Positions 6,574 through 13,203 of a stretch of DNA of 13,478 nucleotides are shown piece after piece; positions within the stretch are counted from its first letter, which is position 1; the number at the start of each line of letters is the position of its first letter. The translations under genes were made by a program, and so were the position numbers. Under the pieces are notes generated by a model. That model had not been told where the DNA came from. It saw only the letters and a list, made by a program, of their open reading frames with translations, and ran no database searches. The DNA is taken from assembly GCA_005880175.1 (NCBI GenBank), contig VBJR01000261.1, forward strand, positions 15,263 to 28,740. The letters run 5' to 3'. The DNA comes from Chloroflexota bacterium. GTDB lineage: Bacteria > Chloroflexota > Dormibacteria > Dormibacterales > Dormibacteraceae.

Positions 6574-7200
6574 ATGCCCCGACCGGCCGGGCTCAGGGAG
6601 CGCAAGAAGGAGCGGACGCGCCAGGCCATCTCGGACGCGGCGATCACGCTCTTCCTGGCGTCCGGGTTCGACGCGGTCTCGGTGACGGACGTCGCGGTCG
6701 CCGCGGAGGTCTCGCGGCCAACCCTCTTCAAGTACTTCCCGACCAAGGAGGACCTGGTCGTCCACCGCTTCGCCGACCAGGAGGACGAGGCCGCCCGCAT
6801 CGTCCGGGCCCGGGCTGCGGACGAGTCGCCGCTGGACGCGCTGGAGCGGCACTTCGTCGCCAGCCTGAACGCCAGCGATCCGGTGAGCGGCCTCAGCGAG
6901 GAGCCGGACGTGCAGGCGCTGTACCAGATGGTGCTCGACACGCCGGCGCTGGCCGCGCGGCTGCTCGCCTACACGTTCCGCGGCGAGGAGGCGCTGGCGC
7001 GGGCCCTGCACGAGACCGGGGCCGCGGCCGACGAGCTGACGGCACGGACGGTGGCCGGCCAGCTCATCGCCGTCCAGCGCGTGCTGGCGACGGAGAACAC
7101 CCGGGCGATCGGCGAGGGGCGGAGCACGGCGGACCTCCTGCCCGAGGCGGTGGCGGCGGCAGGGCGCGCCTTCGGGCTGCTGCGGCGCGGCCTGGGCTAG
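6574..7200 (+). CDS. TetR/AcrR-family transcriptional regulator
   Basis: A 208-residue repressor of the TetR family. The N-terminal DNA-binding domain is at about residues 14-60, with the family pattern AISDAAITLFLASGFDAVS and the recognition-helix segment VSRPTLFKYFPTKEDLV (46-62). The helical C-terminal half (about 70-205) is the ligand/dimer domain and has no recognisable substrate signature. Start choice: the ATG at 6574 has no ribosome site but sits 7 bases after TATTGT, fitting leaderless translation; the frame is open far upstream but without family-like sequence. It is divergent from the FAD-monooxygenase remnant, its probable former target, and 23 bases upstream of the DinB-family gene, which it may also control. 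Length and motif content are normal for the family. Confidence 0.9.
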   Translation: MPRPAGLRERKKERTRQAISDAAITLFLASGFDAVSVTDVAVAAEVSRPTLFKYFPTKEDLVVHRFADQEDEAARIVRARAADESPLDALERHFVASLNASDPVSGLSEEPDVQALYQMVLDTPALAARLLAYTFRGEEALARALHETGAAADELTARTVAGQLIAVQRVLATENTRAIGEGRSTADLLPEAVAAAGRAFGLLRRGLG

Positions 7201-7210
7201 CGCCCGGCGC

Positions 7211-7216
7211 TACAGT
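7211..7216 (+). promoter_or_regulatory. Leaderless -10 element of the DinB-family gene
   Basis: TACAGT ends 7 bases before the ATG at 7224, inside the 23-base gap after tetR. No Shine-Dalgarno sequence is present in that gap. The arrangement matches the other TANNNT-N7-ATG starts in the window, so the DinB-family gene may have its own transcript despite lying close behind tetR. Confidence 0.4.
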
Positions 7217-7223
7217 CGCTCGA

Positions 7224-7721
7224 ATGAACGGACCGCTGGCCGAGGTGCTGAGGTACAACCGCTGGGCGCTGCTGACGCTGCTGGAGGCGTGCCGCCCGCT
7301 GACGGACGAGCAGCTGGACTTCCGGGGCGCAGGCGTCTCCGCCAGCGTCCGGGAGCTGCTGCTCCACGTGGCGGGCGGGCAGCAGACGTTCGTGCTGCGG
7401 ACGATGGGGCGGCAGCACGAGGGCGAGCTCAACCGCTCGAGCGCGTGGCCGGGGTTCGACGCCCTGACCGAGGTGGCACGGGAGTCGAGCGACCGCCTGG
7501 TCGCGATCGCGGAGGGCCTGGTCGAGGACGAGGAGGTGGTGCTGCCGTACCAGGGCAGGTCGTACCGCTATCCGAAGAGCTTCTTCCTGACCCATGCGGC
7601 GGAGCACGGGGTGGAGCACCGCACGGAGATCAAGGTCGCGCTGGGCCAGCTCGGCGTGGAGACGCCGGATCTGGACGCGTGGTGGTACGCCGGCTCCGCC
7701 GGCTACGGCACGGAGGTCTGA
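7224..7721 (+). CDS. DinB-family (DUF664-like) putative metal-dependent protein
   Basis: A 165-residue four-helix-bundle protein of the DinB/YfiT superfamily. These proteins bind a divalent metal through three histidines; some members are thiol transferases using bacillithiol or mycothiol, but most have unknown roles. The expected ligands are visible: His48 in LLLHVAGG, and His128 and His132 in HAAEHGVEHR, with a further His124. The N-terminal RYNRWALLTLL is typical of the family's first helix. The name comes from a DNA-damage-inducible gene of Bacillus; it is unrelated to DNA polymerase IV. It follows tetR on the same strand and may be regulated with it. Its end faces the patatin gene tail to tail, 93 bases away. 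The specific reaction is unknown. Confidence 0.85.
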   Translation: MNGPLAEVLRYNRWALLTLLEACRPLTDEQLDFRGAGVSASVRELLLHVAGGQQTFVLRTMGRQHEGELNRSSAWPGFDALTEVARESSDRLVAIAEGLVEDEEVVLPYQGRSYRYPKSFFLTHAAEHGVEHRTEIKVALGQLGVETPDLDAWWYAGSAGYGTEV

Positions 7722-7754
7722 GGCCCGGCCAGGGCAAGCGCACTTCCGGACCGA

Positions 7755-7786
7755 GCTGGGCCGCGCGGACCGAGACGTTGCCCAGC
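7755..7786. terminator. Weak inverted repeat between convergent dinB-like and patatin genes
   Basis: GCTGGGC (7755-7761) pairs with GCCCAGC (7780-7786) around an 18-base loop. It is the only clear dyad in the 93-base gap between two converging genes, so it could end either transcript. The long loop and absence of a T-run make this tentative. Confidence 0.25.
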
Positions 7787-7814
7787 CGGCTATGCGGTGC
7801 GAGACGGCGGCCGC

Positions 7815-8735
7815 TCAGTCTCCGACCGTGCCCAGGCGGATGTAGTGGACGCCCGACTCGCGGAACAGGCGCCGGCCCCGCTCCTCCAGGAACCGGACCG
7901 TCGCCAGCCGGGTCCGCTCGATCAGCGCCTCCACGTGTCTCGGCTCCATGTCCAGGCCGTCGCCCTGGCCCAGGACCGGGCTCAGGACCACCACCCGGCC
8001 CAGCCGGCGCAGGCGCCCGAACTCGGACAGCATCCGCTGGTGGAGCATCAGCTGGACGGTCCGGGCCATCAGCTCCGCCCAGTTGGCCGGCGGCCGGTCC
8101 ATCGCGTCGCCGGCCATCAGCTCGATGCCCAGCACCTCGCGCTCGCCCTCGGCCAGCGCCAGGCCGATCGGCAGGTTGTCCACGATGCCGCCGTCCAGGT
8201 AGCCCGCGCCGTCGATCCGGACCGCCGGGAACACGCCCGGGATCGCGGTCGACGCCCGCAGCGCCGGCAGCAGCGGGCCGGCCCGGAACACCTGCGGCCG
8301 GCCCGCCCCGATGTCGGTCGCCAGCACCTCCAGCGGGACGCGCAGCCCCTCGAACGTCTCGATGCCGGTGAGCTGGATCGCCCGCTGGATCAGCTTCGTC
8401 ACGTTGCTGGCCGGCATCGCCGACAGCGCGTCGCCGCGCAGGCGGCTCAGGAAGACGCCCAGCGGGTGCAGCCGGAACACGTCCTGGGCCAGCCGCGAGA
8501 ACCAGAGTTCGCGCAGCATCGCGGCCCCGGCCCGGGACGGGTAGGCCGCCAGCGTCGCCGCGTTCAGCGCGCCGACGCTGACCCCGACCAGGCGCCGCGG
8601 CGGCTCCAGGCCGCACTCGAACAGGGCCTGGACCACGCCCACCTGGGCCGCCCCGCGGGCGCCGCCCCCGCCCAGCACCCACGTGCGCCTGGGACGCATG
8701 CTCGCCGCCGGCCGCCGCTGGAAGGGAAAGGGCAC
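7815..8735 (-). CDS. Patatin-like phospholipase (RssA/NTE-type)
   Basis: Serine acyl hydrolase of the patatin family, 306 residues from GTG at 8733-8735. Catalytic features are complete: the oxyanion loop GGGGARG at 22-28, the nucleophile motif GVSVG at 51-55 (Ser53), the conserved ASTAIPGVFP at 161-170, and the dyad Asp in YLDGG (Asp181). Such enzymes release fatty acids from phospholipids or lysophospholipids; bacterial cytoplasmic members are little studied. An alternative start is the ATG at 8697-8699, giving MRPRRTWVLGGGG, which is the more usual N-terminus for the family; neither start has a good ribosome site. It is the last gene of the minus-strand cluster, 16 bases after apt, so it is probably co-transcribed and translated by coupling. 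There is no signal peptide. Confidence 0.88.
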   Translation of the reverse strand: MPFPFQRRPAASMRPRRTWVLGGGGARGAAQVGVVQALFECGLEPPRRLVGVSVGALNAATLAAYPSRAGAAMLRELWFSRLAQDVFRLHPLGVFLSRLRGDALSAMPASNVTKLIQRAIQLTGIETFEGLRVPLEVLATDIGAGRPQVFRAGPLLPALRASTAIPGVFPAVRIDGAGYLDGGIVDNLPIGLALAEGEREVLGIELMAGDAMDRPPANWAELMARTVQLMLHQRMLSEFGRLRRLGRVVVLSPVLGQGDGLDMEPRHVEALIERTRLATVRFLEERGRRLFRESGVHYIRLGTVGD

Positions 8736-8751
8736 TCCGCCCGCCTCATGC

Positions 8752-9264
8752 TCAGTACGTGATCACCGCCCGGACGTCGTGGCCGGCGAGCAGGTCGCGG
8801 CCGCCGAGATCCGTCAGCTCGATCAGGAACTGCACGCCCACGAGGACCCCGCCCAGCTGCTCGACCAGCTCCACGACCGCCTTGGCCGTGCCCCCGGTGG
8901 CGATGACGTCGTCCACGACGAGCACCCGCTCGCCGGCCGCGATGGCGTCCTCGTGGATGTGCAGCACATCTTCCCGGTACTCCAGCGTGTAGGCCGCGCT
9001 GCGCGTGTGCCAGGGCAGCTTGCCCGCCTTCCGGACCGGCACGAACCCGGCGCCGAGCCGGATCGCCATGGCCGCGCCGAACATGAACCCGCGGGCCTCC
9101 ATCGCCGCGACCAGCTGCACGTCGCGGTCCAGCCACGGCTCGCACATCCGCTCCACCGACGCCCGGAGCGCGGCCGGGTCGCGCAGCAGCGGCGTGATGT
9201 CGCGGAACAGGATGCCCGGGATCGGGAAGTCGGGGACGTCGCGGATGTGGTCGGCGAGGTTCAC
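8752..9264 (-). CDS. apt: Adenine phosphoribosyltransferase
   Basis: Purine salvage enzyme converting adenine and PRPP to AMP in the cytoplasm. At 170 residues it has the normal length. Motifs: the N-terminal [19 protein letters not shown] typical of APT, the base-binding EARGF at 56-60, RKAGKLP at 78-84, and the PRPP loop [13 protein letters not shown] at 114-126. The start is GTG at 9262-9264: its GTGA overlaps the TGA stop of the upstream decarboxylase, giving translational coupling. In the given sequence the apt frame also runs upstream without a stop into the decarboxylase, so automated callers may report a false 453-residue fusion; the decarboxylase's own C-terminus is in another frame. 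Purine salvage within a nucleotide-sugar cluster has no obvious functional link. Confidence 0.93.
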   Translation of the reverse strand: MNLADHIRDVPDFPIPGILFRDITPLLRDPAALRASVERMCEPWLDRDVQLVAAMEARGFMFGAAMAIRLGAGFVPVRKAGKLPWHTRSAAYTLEYREDVLHIHEDAIAAGERVLVVDDVIATGGTAKAVVELVEQLGGVLVGVQFLIELTDLGGRDLLAGHDVRAVITY

Positions 9265-10113
9265 TTGGGGACCGCCGCCCGGAAGTACTCGAGCGTGCGG
9301 CGGAGGCCCTCCTCGATGGGCGTCCTGGGCTGCCAGCCCAGGATGTCGCGCGCCCGGGTCGTGTCGGGCCGGCGGCATGGTCAGCTCGTCCTGGGTGCCG
9401 ATGTTGAACGGCATCGGGTCGGGGCCGCGGAGCACGGCCAGCGCGCCCTCGACCAGGTCGTCCACGTAGCAGAGGCTGCGCGTCTGGCTGCCGTCCCCGT
9501 TCACGGTGAGCGACTCGCCGCGCAGCGCCTGGCTGAAGAAGCTGGGGATCACGCGGCCGTCGTCCAGCCGCATCCGCGGGCCGTACGTGTTGAAGATGCG
9601 CATGATCCGCGTCTCCAACCCGTGTGTCCGGTAGTACGCCATCGTGAACGCCTCGGCGCAGCGCTTGGCCTCGTCGTAGCAGCCGCGCGGGCCGATCGGG
9701 TTCACGTTGCCCCAGTAGCTCTCGGGCTGCGGGTGGACGAGCGGGTCGCCGTACACCTCGGACGTCGACGCGAGCAGGAAGCGCGCGCCCTTGGCCAGCG
9801 CCAGCCCGAGCATGTTGTGGGTGCCCAGCGTGCCCACCTTCACGATCTTGATCGGCATGGCCGGGAAGTCGATCGGGGACGCCGGCGACGCGAAGTGCAG
9901 CGCGTAGTCCACCGAACCGTCCACCTCGAACGGCTGGCTGACGTCGTGCCGGATCAGCCGGAAGCGCGGGTGGCCCTCCAGGTGGGCGAGGTTGGCCGCC
10001 GCGCCGGTGACCAGGTTGTCGATGCCGACGACGTCCCAGCCCAGCTCCAGCATGCGGTCGCAGATGTGCGACGCGATGAATCCGGCGGCGCCCGAGATGG
10101 CTGCTCTGGTCAT
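9261..10113 (-). CDS. uxs: UDP-glucuronate decarboxylase (UDP-xylose synthase), internally disrupted
   Basis: Extended short-chain dehydrogenase that turns UDP-glucuronate into UDP-xylose using bound NAD+. Evidence: the Rossmann motif [10 protein letters not shown] (7-16; the third glycine of GxxGxxG is Ala here), HFASPASP (73-80), STSEVYGDP (116-124), the catalytic Tyr146 and Lys150 in CYDEAKR, and the UXS-type block [21 protein letters not shown] followed by [18 protein letters not shown]. After DELTMP (residue 247, about 9373) the frame breaks. The family C-terminus then appears in another frame: [18 protein letters not shown]... ending VPK and TGA at 9261-9263. By family comparison roughly 26-29 residues between the two parts are absent. 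As written the enzyme would be non-functional. It starts 6 bases after the dehydrogenase that makes its substrate, and its stop overlaps apt. Confidence 0.85.
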
Positions 10114-10119
10114 GACGCG

Positions 10120-11412
10120 CTAGTTCCGGCCGATGCCGCGGTAGACGAAGCCCAGCCGGCGCATCTCGACCGGGTCGTACAGGTTGCGGCCGTCCACGAT
10201 CACCGGCCGCCGCATCAATCGCTTCACCTTCACCATGTCCAGCTGCTTGAACTCGTTCCACTCGGTCACGACCACGATGGCGTCGGCCCCCCTCGCCACG
10301 CCGTGGGCGTTGCGCCGGTACTCGACGTCGGGCATGATCGCCTTCGCCTTGTCGATCGCCGCCGGGTCGTACGCCCGGACGGTCGCGCCCTTCTTGAGGA
10401 GCGCCCGGGCGATCTCGACGCTCGCCGCCTCGCGCATGTCGTCGGTGTCGGGCTTGAACGCGAGGCCCAGCAGGCCGATCACCTGGCCGCGCAGGCTGCC
10501 CAGGCACTCGCGCAGCTTGTCCACCGCCAGCGTGCGCTGGTCGCGGTTGATGTCCATCACCGCGTGCAGCAGCTCGGGGTGGTACTCGTACTGCTCGGCG
10601 ATCGCGGCCAGGGCCTTGACGTCCTTGGGGAAGCAGGAGCCGCCGTAGCCGATGCCCGCGCCCAGGAAGTGCGGCCCGATCCGGCGGTCCAGGCCCATGC
10701 CCTCCGCCACCAGCTTGACGTCCGCGTCCACGCGCTCGCAGATCCGGGCCATCTCGTTGATGAACGAGATGCGCGCCGCGAGGAACGCGTTCGACGCGTA
10801 CTTGACCATCTCGGCCGTGTACAGGTTGTAGATCAGGATGGGCGCGCCCAGCGTCTCGTACAGCTTGGCGACCCGCTCCGCCGCCTCGCGCTTGTGCGCG
10901 CCGATCACGACCCGGTCCGGCTGCATGAAGTCCTTCAGCGCCGAGCCCTCGCGCAGGAACTCCGGGTTGGACACGACGTCCACCTCGAACTGCGAGTTGA
11001 AGCTCCGGATCACCTCCGAGACGATGTCGCCGGTGCCGATGGGGACGGTGGACTTGTTGATCACGATCAGCGGGCCGCTCAGGCTCTGGGCGATCGAGCA
11101 CGTGGCGGCCCGCACGTAGCTCAGGTCGGCCTCCCCGTTCTCGCCCTCCGGCGTGTTGACCGCCAGGAACACGAACTCCGCGTCGGGGATGGCCTCCGCG
11201 TACGAGGTGGTGAACCGCAGTCGGCCCGCGCGCGCGTTGCGCTCGATGAGCTCCTGGAGCCCGGGCTCGTAGAAGTGCACCCGGTAGCGCTGGAGCGACC
11301 GGACCTTGGCCGTGTCGATCTCCACGACGCGCACGTCGTTGCCCAGGTCGGCGAGGCTGGCTGCGGTGGTCAGGCCGACGTACCCGGCTCCGACGACGGC
11401 GATACGGCTCAC
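10120..11412 (-). CDS. ugd: UDP-glucose 6-dehydrogenase
   Basis: Oxidises UDP-glucose to UDP-glucuronate with two NAD+, in the cytoplasm; it supplies the next gene's enzyme. It has 430 residues and is intact. Features: the N-terminal NAD-binding GAGYVG at 8-13, VNTPEGENGEADL, the INKSTVPIGTG segment around 119-128, NPEFLREG (149-156, with Glu152), the central YASNAFLAARISFINE (Lys204, Asn208), the catalytic Cys260 in GIGYGGSCFPKD, and a C-terminal UDP-binding domain from about 310 (LLGLAFKPDTDDMREA). The GTG start at 11410-11412 lacks a ribosome site but has CATAAT 9 bases upstream. It belongs to the minus-strand sugar cluster, with a 49-base gap after the glycosyltransferase and a 6-base gap to the decarboxylase. 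Confidence 0.95.
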   Translation of the reverse strand: MSRIAVVGAGYVGLTTAASLADLGNDVRVVEIDTAKVRSLQRYRVHFYEPGLQELIERNARAGRLRFTTSYAEAIPDAEFVFLAVNTPEGENGEADLSYVRAATCSIAQSLSGPLIVINKSTVPIGTGDIVSEVIRSFNSQFEVDVVSNPEFLREGSALKDFMQPDRVVIGAHKREAAERVAKLYETLGAPILIYNLYTAEMVKYASNAFLAARISFINEMARICERVDADVKLVAEGMGLDRRIGPHFLGAGIGYGGSCFPKDVKALAAIAEQYEYHPELLHAVMDINRDQRTLAVDKLRECLGSLRGQVIGLLGLAFKPDTDDMREAASVEIARALLKKGATVRAYDPAAIDKAKAIMPDVEYRRNAHGVARGADAIVVVTEWNEFKQLDMVKVKRLMRRPVIVDGRNLYDPVEMRRLGFVYRGIGRN

Positions 11413-11421
11413 AGAGATTGC

Positions 11422-11446
11422 ATTATGGCGGACCGCCCCGTGGGGC
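11422..11446 (-). promoter_or_regulatory. Internal promoter candidate upstream of ugd
   Basis: On the minus strand CATAAT (11422-11427), one base off the TATAAT consensus, ends 9 bases before the GTG of ugd. Just upstream lies the small GC dyad GCCCC/GGGGC (11435-11446). The 49-base gap is the largest inside the cluster, so ugd-uxs-apt-patatin may be transcribed separately from the methyltransferase and glycosyltransferase pair. No -35 is evident. Confidence 0.4.
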
Positions 11447-11461
11447 CCGCTGGGCGCCTCT

Positions 11462-12530
11462 CTACTGGGTTCGGGCGTATGTCCCGGCGCTGCCCGCCTG
11501 ACGGGCCGCGCCGGCCGCGCGCTCGTAGGCCGCGATGGTGGCCCGCGCCATCTTCGCCCAGGTGAACCGCTTGACCCGCGCCAGGCCGGCCTTGCGCAGC
11601 CGCGCGGCCACGTCCTCGCGCACCACGACGTCGGCCGCCGCCCGGCCCAGCGCGTCCGCGTCGCCGTCCGCGACGAGCACCACCGCGTCGCCGGCCACCT
11701 CGGGCAGGCTGGAGTTGCGGTACGTGACCACCGGGCAGCCGCAGCCCATCGCCTCCAGGGCGGGGAGGCCGAAGCCTTCGTAGAGGGTCGGGAACAGCAG
11801 GCAGGCGGCCGCCGAGAGGAGGTCTTCCAGCTCCTCGTCGGTGACCTTGCCGAGCATCCGCGCCGCGCCCATCGACTGCGGCGCCTGGCGGCCCGGCTCC
11901 CCGGCGATCAGGAGGTCGCAGTCGGCGCCCGAGGCCGTGGCGCTCCGCCACCCGCTCGGCGGCGCCCGCCGCCGGGGTGAACCCGGGCGCCAGGCCCTCG
12001 GGCACGACCTCGATCCGCGACTCCGGCACGCGGGCCAGCCGGCGGACGTCGCGCGCCGTCGCCTCCGAGACGGCCAGCACCAGGTCCGCGCGGGAGAGGA
12101 GGCGGCGGCCCAGCCACCACCGGGAGCGCTCGCCCAGCTGGCTCCAGCCGCCGAGCGCCCACGGGATCAGGTCGTGGACGGTGGCGACCACCGGCACCGG
12201 GCTGCGGCCGGGCAGCGCCAGCGTGGTGGCGTGGTACACGGGCGGCCGGAACCGGCCCAGGTCCCCCTCCATCGCGATGGCGTCCTCGATGCGGCCGGCG
12301 CGGCCCCGGTAGCGGCGGCGGACCGTGCGAGCCACGAAGTCGCCGGCGGGCAGCGGCGGCAGCGGCAGGCCGGCGTCGAACAGCAGCGCCGTGCTGCTGT
12401 CGAACCCCTCCTCGAGCAGGCCCGTGATCAGCCCGCGCACGTAGCTGCCGATCCCGCGCAGCGCGTCGGGTCCCTGGAGGGCGCGGGCGTCGATCAGGAC
12501 GCGGTCGTCGGGACCCGGCGTCCGGGCCAT
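11462..12530 (-). CDS. GT4-family glycosyltransferase, internally disrupted
   Basis: Retaining GT-B glycosyltransferase (group 1, GT4) probably adding a sugar to a surface glycan at the inner face of the membrane. The N-terminal half is recognisable: LIDARALQG...GIGSYVRGL (12-33), VYHATTLALP (98-107), VVATVHDLIPW (114-124), ADLVLAVSEATARDV (148-162), IEVVPEGLAPGF (173-184). At about residue 200 (near 11930) the frame breaks. The C-terminal half continues in another frame: ASGADCDLLIAGEPGRQAP, LGKVTDEELEDLLSAA, and the donor-binding ExxxxxxxE motif EGFGLPALE in LFPTLYEGFGLPALEAMG, ending at 11462. The usual segment between them (a YLLYVG...PRKNL strand and helix, very roughly 30 residues) is absent, so this is a deletion rather than a one-base slip. 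The start ATG overlaps the methyltransferase stop by one base (TGATG). Confidence 0.82.
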
Positions 12531-13126
12531 CAGCCGGCCTTGACGACGCGCAGCTTGAGCTGGATGTCCGCGCCGCGCACCAGGTAGCAGAGGTACGTCT
12601 CGTACAGCTCCAGGTGGCGGTTGAGGAACCGCGTCAGCCTGAGCCGGGCCCAGAACGGGCTGAGCGTGACGCGCCGCTCGAGCAGCTCGAACCGCGTGGT
12701 CCCGTAGAACCCGAACCGCTCCGACAGCTCGGTACCGGGCACCAGGTAGTCGAGGAAGCGGCCCGAGAAGTGGTGCCGGTGGGTCGGGTCCGTGAACGCG
12801 TTGGCGCTGCTGAAGTGAGGCACGCCGATGATCACGGTAGCGTCCGGACGCGCCACGCGGTGCACCTCCGCCAGCACGGCCAGCGTGTCGTCCAGGTGCT
12901 CCAGCACGCTCCACAGCCGGATCACCTCGAACGCGTCGTCCGCGACGGGCCAGGGCAGCCGGTTGAGGTCGTGCACGATGTCGGCCTGGGTGCCGGCGAC
13001 CAGGTCGATGCCGACCGCGCCGGGGATCTTCATGTTGCCGCAGCCGACGTCGAGCGTTGGCGTCACGCTCGCATCGATCTCGTGGACGACTTCCCGATAG
13101 ACGGGGACCGGCGCCGATCCAGCCAT
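12530..13126 (-). CDS. Class I SAM-dependent methyltransferase
   Basis: A 198-residue class I methyltransferase (Methyltransf_11/25-like). SAM-binding motif I is LDVGCGNMKIPGAVGIDL (Asp26-Asn31 plus the acidic end of strand 2). The motif IV region reads DAFEVIRLWSVLEHLDD, and EVHRVARPDATVIIGVPH is the post-motif strand typical of the superfamily. The C-terminus is basic and aromatic-rich (FWARLRLTRFLNRHLELYETYLCYLVRG). By context it may methylate a sugar or glycan made by the neighbouring genes, but the substrate cannot be told from sequence. A longer frame from TTG at 13148-13150 exists; I chose the ATG at 13124-13126 because TATAAT lies exactly 7 bases upstream, indicating a leaderless transcript. 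It is the first gene of the minus-strand cluster, coupled by a one-base overlap to the glycosyltransferase. Confidence 0.85.
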   Translation of the reverse strand: MAGSAPVPVYREVVHEIDASVTPTLDVGCGNMKIPGAVGIDLVAGTQADIVHDLNRLPWPVADDAFEVIRLWSVLEHLDDTLAVLAEVHRVARPDATVIIGVPHFSSANAFTDPTHRHHFSGRFLDYLVPGTELSERFGFYGTTRFELLERRVTLSPFWARLRLTRFLNRHLELYETYLCYLVRGADIQLKLRVVKAG

Positions 13127-13133
13127 CGGCGGG

Positions 13134-13139
13134 ATTATA
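13134..13139 (-). promoter_or_regulatory. Consensus -10 element of the sugar cluster (leaderless)
   Basis: A perfect TATAAT on the minus strand ends 7 bases before the methyltransferase ATG. It is likely the main promoter of the six-gene minus-strand cluster and implies transcription beginning at or next to the ATG. No clear -35 is seen. The same AT-rich patch contains TATAAG and TACCAT on the plus strand (13136-13141, 13152-13157), either of which could serve the divergent epimerase. Confidence 0.6.
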
Positions 13140-13203
13140 AGGAGCGACAACTACCATCGCGTCCTGGCGCCCAGACGCGCCGGACGTGGACCTGGAGAGG
13201 ATG

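Noticed and set aside
7689..7703. Perfect GCCGGC-TCC-GCCGGC inverted repeat near the end of the DinB-like gene
   Set aside because: It encodes the ordinary AGSAG residues within the coding sequence and could arise from GC-rich codon choice; it is upstream of the stop and has no T-run. I did not call it a terminator.
8752..10113. Apparent UXS-APT fusion protein of 453 residues
   Set aside because: The stretch between the two domains is non-homologous, the true UXS C-terminus lies in another frame ending at 9261, and apt has its own GTG start overlapping that stop. The fusion is a by-product of the deletion near 9372.
8683..11565. A 960-codon plus-strand open frame opposite apt, uxs and ugd
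   Set aside because: Composition is His/Arg/Gln/Ala/Val-rich, typical of antisense reading of GC-rich genes; no motif is visible and the minus-strand genes have full family signatures.
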